DNA of 6,047 nucleotides from Bacteroidota bacterium (GCA_023429825.1 JAEZDC010000098.1:1-6047); one strand, 5' to 3'; shown: positions 1 through 5,590, counted from the stretch's first letter. Translations and numbers: made by a program. The notes: a model not told the origin generated them from the letters alone.

Positions 1-201
1 CAGGTGAGCAATGCAAAACTATTTTGTCATTTGTATATTTACAACCTGTCCTAAAAAGGGGAAGGTTACACAATCCTTACCCACATTGAGTTACAGCCAA
101 TTTGGCAGGGTGGAAAAGTTTTTGAAAGACAGAATTTTGGGGATAAAAAAATATTTTCTTGCTGCAAACCGCCGAGCCGACCGAAAGGGAGGCGAAGGAA
201 T
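1..201. other. No supported gene; left flank of the RHS array
   Basis: I see no recognisable gene here. A plus-strand reading frame from 11 to 262 encodes a basic 83-residue peptide with no motif, signal or membrane segment. It also runs straight through the terminator hairpin at 202-230, so it is probably a chance frame. A weak imperfect inverted repeat (AACCT near 42, AGGTT near 63) could be the remains of a terminator for something left of the window, but it has no adjoining T-run. Confidence 0.5.
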
Positions 202-230
202 AAAAAAGCCCGCTATTTTTTCAGCGGGCT
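202..230 (-). terminator. Rho-independent terminator of the RHS cassette array
   Basis: On the minus strand a perfect 8-bp stem (AGCCCGCT at 230-223 pairing with AGCGGGCT at 214-207) encloses an 8-nt loop and runs directly into a six-T tract (207-202, sharing its first T with the stem). This is a textbook intrinsic terminator. It lies about 40 nt beyond the stop codon of the membrane protein gene that ends at 271. No comparable structure is seen between the four minus-strand genes, so the run from 3053 to 271 may end in this single terminator. Confidence 0.88.
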
Positions 231-270
231 GTAAGTTTATTATCAAAACCCTTTACCAATAGTTTTTTAT

Positions 271-531
271 TTATCGACTTCCTTGAATTATGGGAAAGAA
301 AAATAATACCATGTAATAAAATATAGATAGCATTAGTGCAGCAAGAACGTATTTATCGAATTTGCGAATTAAAGAATAAACACTGTAAATATTCAATATT
401 ACTAAAAGCAGTATTGAGCATATCAACAATACATCAATGAAAATACTATTCTTTCCGCTACTTCGGATTATCACAAAATGAAAAGTAAAAATCAATATAA
501 CTACTACAATATTTATTACAAGTATTCTCAT
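271..531 (-). CDS. Small three-helix membrane protein, putative immunity protein
   Basis: This 86-residue protein is almost entirely hydrophobic. Three probable membrane helices lie at about residues 2-22, 30-52 and 60-82, joined by short polar loops (RSSGKNS and RKFDKY). The start ATG (531-529) overlaps the stop codon of the upstream RHS-toxin gene in a TAATG junction, so the two are probably translationally coupled. I do not recognise the family. Position and size are what is expected of the immunity partner that follows each RHS C-terminal toxin, and that role is inferred from context only. A membrane-embedded partner is unexpected if the upstream domain is a cytoplasmic RNase; it would fit better if neutralisation happens during or just after membrane passage. 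A terminator follows at 230-202. Confidence 0.72.
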   Translation of the reverse strand: MRILVINIVVVILIFTFHFVIIRSSGKNSIFIDVLLICSILLLVILNIYSVYSLIRKFDKYVLAALMLSIFYYMVLFFFPIIQGSR

Positions 532-1535
532 TACTTACCAAGATTAAATCCAGCCTTTATTGCTCTTTGGTCTGCATCGGAATCAAACCCTCTAAGCTGC
601 CTTAACTCATTTAGATTAGAGCCTGATTTTATTTCTATCCAAGTAAATCCTGAACGCTGCCCAGCCATTCCCCACATAAAATTACCTGCATCGCCAAGAT
701 TATAAGTTCTATTACTGTTACCAAAAACAAAAAAGTAATACTGTTCATATTGATAGTCGTCAGTATATGTTCTTACCCCATTTCTTGTTGTCTTTCCCAA
801 ATTTGAATTAGGGTCTGCATGTACCATTGGACCAAGAACAGAATGAGAAAAATCCCATTCCCCATAAGACTTATCCTTGATTTCCTTTAGGGACTTTAGA
901 TAAAAAATCGAACCGACAGGAGTAGTTTCGCCTAATGCTTTTGCAATAATTCTACTTACGACTTTTCCTTGTCCATCAACTTTATCCTTAGCATCTTTTT
1001 CAGAAATATAATTTACTAATTGGTCTCCAACCTTAATCCCTCTTTTATTGATTAGCTCAGTATCATATTCTGGGTCGTTAAACTGTAACTGCTTTTTGTT
1101 ATGGTCAAGTAATACGTGATTTCCTTTTGCTGCTATAATGCCACTGATTTTGCCTTTATCATTAATACTGATTGTATCTGCCCCATTAGGGTCTATTAAG
1201 AAAATTGGATTATTTGAAAAACATGCATAAGAACTTTCATTGTGCTTCTTAATTGGGTCTATATTCCATCGTCTGCCCAATCTACTATCATACTGCCAAT
1301 ATTCCGCTGTATAGCTGTTTCCAGCTCCGCTTATCTCATCATCTTTCTCATGCGACCCGAACCCATAACGGTAACTTCCGGCATTGTAGTTTCTGCCTGG
1401 CATAATCGCCCCGCCCGGATATGTGCAAGTTGTTACTTGCAAAATACTATTGACATAGCAGTTCCGTTCACTATCATCTTTAATCTGGCCCAAAAAGAAA
1501 CTGCAACCTCTTTTCATTGTGGCACGACAGTGCAA
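531..1535 (-). CDS. Orphan RHS core tip with C-terminal toxin-44-like domain
   Basis: The frame encodes 334 residues from a TTG at 1535; an in-frame ATG at 1517 (residue 7) is an equally plausible start, and a stop codon (TAG) lies only two codons upstream of the TTG. Residues 39-118 are a Bacteroidota RHS core end: YPGGAIMPGRNYNAGSYRYGF, then YDSRLGRRWNIDP, then a SNNPIFLIDPNGAD boundary. The long YD-repeat shell is missing, so this is a detached tip, not a full RHS protein. The C-terminal part (about 205-334) carries GEWDF (225-229), a GDAGNFMWGMAG motif (281-292) and DSDADQRAIKAGF (318-330). This spacing resembles polymorphic toxin type 44 (Ntox44), a family predicted to be RNases. I make that match from memory of the motif pattern, so treat it as moderate. 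The stop overlaps the next gene's ATG (TAATG). Without its shell it may be a silent cassette that is activated by recombination into a full-length rhs gene. Confidence 0.75.
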   Translation of the reverse strand: MHCRATMKRGCSFFLGQIKDDSERNCYVNSILQVTTCTYPGGAIMPGRNYNAGSYRYGFGSHEKDDEISGAGNSYTAEYWQYDSRLGRRWNIDPIKKHNESSYACFSNNPIFLIDPNGADTISINDKGKISGIIAAKGNHVLLDHNKKQLQFNDPEYDTELINKRGIKVGDQLVNYISEKDAKDKVDGQGKVVSRIIAKALGETTPVGSIFYLKSLKEIKDKSYGEWDFSHSVLGPMVHADPNSNLGKTTRNGVRTYTDDYQYEQYYFFVFGNSNRTYNLGDAGNFMWGMAGQRSGFTWIEIKSGSNLNELRQLRGFDSDADQRAIKAGFNLGK

Positions 1536-1552
1536 GAGCTAGTGTCCATTAC

Positions 1553-2005
1553 CTAATTCGACGACGATAGGCCTCCAGTTTCTTTTATTTCTATCAACAT
1601 TTTTTCTGCTTCTTCGACTTTTTTCTCAGAAGCAATCGTTAGATATTCCAACGCTAGTTCCTTAGTGCGTTGATCCAATTCTCTATATCCATATATTCCT
1701 CCGACAAAACTATTTATTAATGTATAAAACACATCTAAATAGGCTTGAGGATAGTCATACTTATTAGCCATAAGCATAGCCCAAAACAAAAAGCTGTTAG
1801 AAGGGTAGTCCAGATAAATAATTTTCAATTTTTCATATGATTGAATGTTACCGGCTAAAACTTCGTCTTGAATCTCTGTGATATCTCTTTTGGGTTGGTT
1901 CATTGACACTTCTTCTTTTTTCATATCCTCATTTTTGTTCTTATTCATTTGACAAGAACTTAACAATGCCATCAAAATCAAGAAAACCATTTGTTTGATA
2001 CGCAT
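1553..2005 (-). CDS. Small lipoprotein, putative immunity partner of the RHS peptidase toxin
   Basis: I chose the ATG at 2005, although the frame is open to 2104, because it gives a clear lipoprotein signal peptide: basic MRIKQ, a hydrophobic run, and lipobox LSSC with the lipidated cysteine at residue 18. The mature part has a charged Asn/Lys/Glu-rich linker (about 19-40) followed by a probably all-helical domain (about 41-145; segments include SYEKLKIIYLDYP, FLFWAMLMANKYDYPQAYLDVFYTLI and KELALEYLTIASEKKVEEAEKML) with a look of short helical repeats. The full length is 150 residues. The gene begins 13 nt after the stop of the RHS-peptidase gene, so it sits in the immunity position of that cassette. 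A periplasmic or outer-membrane partner suggests that the toxin is dangerous in the envelope. The role is inferred from position and signal peptide; I cannot name a family. Confidence 0.78.
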   Translation of the reverse strand: MRIKQMVFLILMALLSSCQMNKNKNEDMKKEEVSMNQPKRDITEIQDEVLAGNIQSYEKLKIIYLDYPSNSFLFWAMLMANKYDYPQAYLDVFYTLINSFVGGIYGYRELDQRTKELALEYLTIASEKKVEEAEKMLIEIKETGGLSSSN

Positions 2006-2018
2006 AGCGAAAATTGAT

Positions 2019-3053
2019 TTAATATTCTGGAGTTGTATAATCAGAGCTAACCCAACCTGTTCTACCATCTCCGGTATTAACTTCCATCCATCCATTATCA
2101 ACATTACCAGTCGGATTTAACTTAGAGCCTTTTGCCAACGGGTCACCAATTATATTGAAAGATGTTCCAGCTCCAGTTCTCAAATTCAAACTAGACCCCT
2201 TAACTGAAAAGCTTAAATCCTTTTGGTACCTAAACTTATCCCACCAACCAGGATTTCCAACTGGGTCCCAAGCACCATCATATACGGCAGTTAAAACACC
2301 TTCCGTATAGACCATCCAATTTCCATGTGTATCGGTTCTTTTTTGGTCAGCAGCTGATTTACCAGCTTTATAATCCGCATACTTATCGGTGCCAGTAGTA
2401 ACATACGGTCCGATTTCTGTTCCAGAAGATGTGAAATAATCTCTCTCATCTGGTGCAATGATAGTACCTCCTGTCGCTTTAGATAACTGTTGGGCAATTG
2501 GTTGATTACCGTTTCTATTTTTGTTTTCTGGTCGTCCTGTTCTACATGAGTGTAATACCACTACAAAGTCCGATGCCTGACTGGAGGTCTGCCACATGTC
2601 GCTTTTCTTTAAAACAGTATTGAATCCATACACATTAGAAACCCAAGCTCCATTAACACCTACAAAACCAGTAGTAGCTCCATGTGTGAAAATATGAATA
2701 GCACTTTTATCTTTATTACCTATTCCTGCTTGATAAATACCTGCATCATCTTTCTGATTAACCAAAACAACTTCTAGCCCTTCTAATTCAATTCCATCAA
2801 TTACTCTATTCTCACTAAAAGCATATGGGCTATTCCAGGGATAATCGGTTGTTAATGGATCTATTGCAAAGAACCTTCCGATTCTTGGGTCGTACATACG
2901 GTACTTGTAGTTGATGAATCCATTCTCGCTATCTCGTTCTTGTCCTTGAAATGAATACCTGTACCCTCCCATATTGTAGCTCCTTCCCGGCATCACCATC
3001 CCGAACGGATAGTAATCAGAACAGCTATAATATATATGGAGCTGGTAATTCAA
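2019..3053 (-). CDS. Orphan RHS core tip fused to CHAT/caspase-like peptidase and SH3b domain
   Basis: The frame gives 344 residues from a TTG at 3053; there is no ATG between it and the upstream in-frame stop near 3085, so the 5' end is probably lost. Residues 14-94 are a typical Bacteroidota RHS core end (DYYPFGMVMPGRSYN; YRMYDPRIGRFFAIDPLTTD; YPWNSPYAF; IELEGLE). Residues about 95-265 look like a clan CD cysteine peptidase: a strand ending in HIFTHG (His124-Gly125) and a second strand ending in VVVLHSCRTG (Cys170), the His-Gly/Cys arrangement of CHAT and caspase-like enzymes. Residues about 283-340 match a bacterial SH3 domain (SLNLRTGAGTSFNIIG ... NGWMEVNTGDGRTGWVSSDY), which often binds peptidoglycan. 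The reading is an RHS-delivered protease toxin with an envelope-binding module, with the downstream lipoprotein as likely immunity protein. The fold assignments rest on motifs only. As it stands it is probably a silent, displaced tip. Confidence 0.78.
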   Translation of the reverse strand: MNYQLHIYYSCSDYYPFGMVMPGRSYNMGGYRYSFQGQERDSENGFINYKYRMYDPRIGRFFAIDPLTTDYPWNSPYAFSENRVIDGIELEGLEVVLVNQKDDAGIYQAGIGNKDKSAIHIFTHGATTGFVGVNGAWVSNVYGFNTVLKKSDMWQTSSQASDFVVVLHSCRTGRPENKNRNGNQPIAQQLSKATGGTIIAPDERDYFTSSGTEIGPYVTTGTDKYADYKAGKSAADQKRTDTHGNWMVYTEGVLTAVYDGAWDPVGNPGWWDKFRYQKDLSFSVKGSSLNLRTGAGTSFNIIGDPLAKGSKLNPTGNVDNGWMEVNTGDGRTGWVSSDYTTPEY

Positions 3054-3129
3054 CGGAGGGTGATGTATACTAAAAGTACAGTTTTATGCAGAAATATGGT
3101 AGTTTTTCTACTTAAAATATACACCAAAT
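3054..3129. other. Junction between truncated RHS array and recombinase gene
   Basis: On the minus strand the RHS frame stays open from 3053 only to a TAA near 3085-3083 and contains no RHS-like residues, so the homology ends within about ten codons upstream of DYYPFG. On the plus strand the recombinase ATG follows at 3130. Between them lies a small perfect inverted repeat, GTAG-TTTTT-CTAC (3099-3111), in an A/T-rich stretch. It could be a recombinase-related or regulatory site, but there is no second copy in the window to support an attachment-site call. I see no convincing Bacteroidota promoter (TTTG/TAnnTTTG) on either strand here. Confidence 0.4.
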
Positions 3130-4174
3130 ATGGCAACTGGTAAATTGTATGACCTGGTGCAATTGACAACGAAGCTTATCAAAGATTCTCAGACCGGGAG
3201 AAGAAGACTAGCTAATGGAAAAAAGATTACTAAGGAAGTGTTGAAAACTACCTGTACCTGCTTAAGATGATTACTGAGTTTGAAGAAAACAGGGGAGAGA
3301 CAATCCGTTTGACAGATTTGACAAAAGCCGGAAAGCAGTGTTTGCTAAGACAAAAAAAATACTGGCATAAATTTCAACGGGACTTTGCTGAATGGCTTTA
3401 CAAGCGAGGGGTAAATGATAATTGTGTGGGGTTGGTATTTAAAATGTTACGCACGCTGTTCAACTACATCGAAAAAGAGAGGGGAATAAACACCGGGGGG
3501 CTGCAACGCCTTTTTGTAGTTCCCAGGGAGGAAGTGCCTATTGTGGTTTTTACACCTATGCAGCTACAACAGCTAATAGCTATGAAGGAAGGAGTACTGG
3601 ATGGCAGGATGCAGTTGATCAAGATCTGTTTGTATTTGGCTGTACGGTGGCTTTAAGGGTGTCGGACCTGCTGAGCCTCACCTATTCACAAATAGAAGAG
3701 AGGGGGCAGGGGCAGGTATATTTAAGAGCCGTATCTAAGAAAACAAGCACTCATACGAGAATCAAATTGCCTGACTACGCTGTTGCTATCATAGAACGGT
3801 ACAGGGGAAAGCGAAAGACAATCTTCCCGGCAATGACTAACGCACATTTGAACAGAATGCTGAAACTGCTATTTGAACAGTTGGCATATACACAGCCCTA
3901 CCCCAAGGTTCGGATGAAGCGGGGGGTGCCGGTGGAAATTTACAGAGATGCGCTGAGGAAGACAAGTTACCGGTTTTGCGATTTAATTACTTCTCACACT
4001 ATGCGCCGGACCGCGATTACAACGATGCTGATTTTAGGAATGCCTGAGTACGTTGTAAGGCAGATATCGGGGCATGCGGCGAACAGCAAAGAGTTTTTTA
4101 GATACGTATCAGTGTCGCAGCAGTACATGGATGAAGAGAGTGAGAAAGTGTTTAACAAGCTGGTGTTAGATTAA
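3130..4174 (+). pseudogene. Tyrosine recombinase/integrase with two frame breaks
   Basis: Three overlapping frames join into one roughly 348-residue phage/ICE-type integrase. Part 1 starts at ATG 3130 (MATGKLYDLVQ...) and must shift by -1 at the AAAA run near 3244-3247 to continue as NYLYLLKMITEFEE. Part 2 shifts by -1 near 3642-3646 to join CLYLAV to TVALRVSDLLSL. Part 3 ends at 4174. The N-terminal half is the SAM-like core-binding region. The catalytic half keeps Arg (ALRVSD, codon 3656), Lys in VSKKTS, His-x-x-Arg in SHTMRR (3995 and 4004), His in ISGHAA (4073) and the nucleophile Tyr in FFRYV (4103). Each break is consistent with loss of one base, and no other stop interrupts the frame. 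Decay is therefore recent, or the breaks are sequencing errors. It might once have moved the neighbouring DNA, but no attachment sites are evident. Confidence 0.85.
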
Positions 4175-4204
4175 ACGGAGAGATCCCGATGAGAGGGCGC
4201 GGCA

Positions 4205-4300
4205 GTCGGGACCTGTCCTGGTTCATCTTCACTTCGATTGTTCGAGGTATTAGCTTTAGCGCACCTCGAAATAGGGATAAAGCAGGTCTCCTGACCTGCT
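4205..4300 (-). repeat. Composite left-end REP element (inverted copy plus half direct copy)
   Basis: The central palindrome TTCGAGGT...ACCTCGAA (4241-4248 with 4263-4270, 14-nt middle) is an inverted relative of the three copies found downstream. It is followed by spacer ATAGGGATAA, the counterpart of TTATCC-like spacers downstream read on the other strand, and by a second perfect 8-bp hairpin AGCAGGTC-TCCT-GACCTGCT (4281-4300). Directly upstream, 4222-4237 (TTCATCTTCACTTCGA) matches the direct-orientation spacer plus the first half of the palindrome of the copy at 5446-5502, preceded by a short hairpin-capable CGGGA-CCTG-TCCTG (4207-4220). So two REP arms in opposite orientation appear to meet here. 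The second hairpin ends 27 nt before the transposase ATG. An alternative stem TCCCGA (4184-4189) with TCGGGA (4206-4211) could serve as a weak end to the recombinase transcript. Confidence 0.8.
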
Positions 4301-4327
4301 GATCAACAATACTGATTAGCTTTGGAT

Positions 4328-4896
4328 ATGGCTTATACATGTAGCATTTCAGACCAGGGCGCGATGCACTTCATTACTTGTACAGTCGTTGATTGGGTTG
4401 ATGTGTTTACCCGTCGCAATTATATCGAGATAGTGGAAGATAGCTTGAATTTTTGCATTCGCAACAAAGGGTTAGTTGTATTTGGTTGTAGTTATAAGTA
4501 ATCATACCCACCTTTTGCTACAGGCTAAGGATAGTAATTTATCTGATATCCTAAGGGATTTTAAAAAGTACACTTCACAGAGAATAACAGATGCAATTCT
4601 CAGCAATGAGCAAGAAAGTCGCAAAAGATGGCTGCTTTGGCTGTTGACTCGTGAGAAAGCATCAGAGGAAAAGCCTGCGAGCTACCGCTTTTGGCAACCT
4701 GATAACCACGCCGAGATGCTTTACCCTGCCTTTCATTTAGCAGAAGTTGCAATACATCCACAACAATCCGGTAAGGGCGGGTATCGTTGAGAAAGAAGAA
4801 GAGTACAAAAGTAGTAGTGCTGCTGATTATTATTACGGCAAACAAAAGGGAAGAGTTAAGATTGAATGGCTGGACCCGATTCTGATAACTGTGTAA
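4328..4896 (+). pseudogene. REP-associated tyrosine transposase (RAYT, IS200/Y1 family), frameshifted
   Basis: The joined frames give about 189 residues, the usual size for these single-domain HUH enzymes, which cut and join single-stranded DNA at REP hairpins. Part 1 runs from ATG 4328 (SISDQGAMHFITCTVVDWVDVFTRRNY) to FG near 4486. A +1 shift gives VVISNHTHLLLQAKDSNLSDIL with the His-x-His metal site (codons 4503 and 4509), then FKKYTSQRI and FWQPDNHAEMLY. A second +1 shift near 4740-4744 gives KLQYIHNNPVRAG, EKEEEYKSSSAADYYYG and a C-terminus WLDPILITV ending in TAA 4894-4896. Where many relatives have WQ.GYH this one reads WQPDNH. Which tyrosine is the nucleophile is therefore unclear, though other Bacteroidota members share the DNH form as far as I remember. 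Inverted REP copies lie on both sides. The protein is probably inactive as written unless the breaks are sequencing errors. Confidence 0.87.
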
Positions 4897-4966
4897 TAAG
4901 AGTGATTCGGAGAATCACTTCATCCTAACTTCGAGGTGCGCTGCGCTAACACCTCGAAGAACGGGC
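4886..4966 (+). repeat. REP element copy A, at the 3' end of the transposase gene
   Basis: Two hairpins lie in a row. Hairpin I is AGTGATTC-GGA-GAATCACT (4901-4908 with 4912-4919, a perfect 8-bp stem). Hairpin II is CTTCGAGGTG (4929-4938) with CACCTCGAAG (4950-4959), a perfect 10-bp stem around GCGCTGCGCTAA-like sequence. Spacer TCATCCTAA separates them. The unit shared with copy C starts inside the last codons of the transposase (TAACTGTGTAATAAG from 4886), so gene end and repeat are joined. It is in the opposite orientation to the copy upstream of the gene. It has no T-run, so it is not a standard terminator, although the stems could still protect or pause the transcript. Confidence 0.88.
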
Positions 4967-5445
4967 AACCATACATGGATTATATATGCATTACATGGCG
5001 ACTATATGAAAACCACACTCCGATCACACCAGGATCACACGACGATAACACAACTACCCTTCAGTATCCACCCGCATACACCCATACATCCACCCGCTAT
5101 CTACCCGACCATCCTTCGGTATTTCTTTACCCCCTCAGTTATACCGCTTCGATATAACAGGTAGCATGCCTGGCATTGTCAGCAATCATTCAGCTTATAT
5201 GCAAAACTGTTTACTTGATGACGGCAGTTAACGCCAGGTAAAAACAATTGATATGGGCTACCTAAAAACGGTATAAAAGATTCAAGAGCATTTCGGGTAT
5301 TTGCGGAGGGATTTGTTACTTGATTCAATATAAAATCATGAATCAACTGTGAAAGTACAGCGTCAGCGCGTCAAAAGCCAGGGCGGGCAGGCCTCAGCGG
5401 AGAAGAAAACGGAGAAAAGCAGATTTCTATTGCTACAATAACGTC
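4967..5445. other. Non-coding stretch between REP copies A and B
   Basis: I find no gene with recognisable features. The plus-strand frame over 4936-5157 includes the REP palindrome and has no plausible protein character. The tract 5013-5110 is strongly skewed: by eye 44 C and about 9 G in 98 bases, with many CAC/ACCC words but no exact tandem period. Further right, 5160-5230 contains short inverted words (TGCCTGGCA near 5168; GCCAGGTA near 5234) that may be chance. I see no tRNA, promoter or terminator that I would defend. Confidence 0.5.
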
Positions 5446-5508
5446 TGATTCGGAAAATCACTTCATCTTGACTTCGAGGTGCGCTGCACTAACACCTCGA
5501 AGAACGGG
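5446..5508 (+). repeat. REP element copy B (first of an 80-bp tandem pair)
   Basis: Hairpin I is degenerate: TGATT (5446-5450) pairs with AATCA (5456-5460), but the next inner pair is a C/A mismatch. Hairpin II is an intact 10-bp stem, CTTCGAGGTG (5472-5481) with CACCTCGAAG (5493-5502). The spacer reads TTCATCTTGA instead of TTCATCCTAA, and the hairpin II loop carries GCACTAA where copies A and C have GCGCTAA. The unit runs through ACGGG directly into copy C. Confidence 0.87.
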
Positions 5509-5590
5509 TAACTGTGTAATAAGAGTGATTCGGAGAGTCACCTCATCCTAACTTCGAGGTGCGCTGCGCTAACACCTCGAAGAACGAGTA
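5509..5590 (+). repeat. REP element copy C (second of the tandem pair)
   Basis: Copy C begins with TAACTGTGTAATAAG, the same bases that form the end of the transposase gene in copy A. Hairpin I is GTGATTC (5525-5531) with GAGTCAC (5535-5541); the one change relative to copy A leaves a G-T wobble, so the stem can still form. Hairpin II is identical to copy A: CTTCGAGGTG (5552-5561) with CACCTCGAAG (5573-5582). It lies exactly 80 bp downstream of the matching bases of copy B and ends about 70 bp before the recQ start. Confidence 0.88.

Noticed and set aside
11..262. Plus-strand frame of 83 codons at the window start
   Set aside because: It reads through a strong minus-strand terminator and has no motif, signal or neighbour support.
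478..705. Plus-strand frame opposite the RHS toxin-44-like gene
   Set aside because: It lies antisense to a well-supported coding region and has no recognisable protein character.
1242..1556. Plus-strand frame of 104 codons opposite the second RHS tip
   Set aside because: The minus strand carries clear RHS core motifs in this stretch; the plus-strand product is a shadow.
2291..2497. Minus-strand 68-codon frame inside the RHS-peptidase gene
   Set aside because: It is out of frame within a gene whose peptidase and SH3 motifs are read in the other frame.
3241..3250. Programmed -1 frameshift in the recombinase
   Set aside because: The local TTGAAAACT is not a proper X-XXY-YYZ slippery heptamer, and a second unrelated break follows at about 3644, so decay or sequencing error is simpler.
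4184..4211. Terminator after the recombinase (TCCCGA/TCGGGA stem)
   Set aside because: The loop is long and there is no T-run; the bases compete with the REP hairpin, so I mention it only inside the repeat entry.
4152..4340. Minus-strand frame of 62 codons over the left REP element
   Set aside because: It is made almost wholly of the palindromic repeat and the recombinase 3' end.
4600..4845. Minus-strand frame of 81 codons opposite the RAYT
   Set aside because: It is antisense to the conserved RAYT C-terminal region (YIHNNPVRAG), so it is a shadow.
4936..5157. Plus-strand frame of 73 codons after REP copy A
   Set aside because: It begins inside a palindromic repeat and continues through a skewed C-rich tract, giving a Thr/Pro/Tyr-rich product with no family likeness.
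4901..5582. CRISPR array
   Set aside because: Copies are few, irregularly spaced except for one 80-bp pair, occur in both orientations, and have internal palindromes with a transposase inside; there are no regular spacers and no cas genes.
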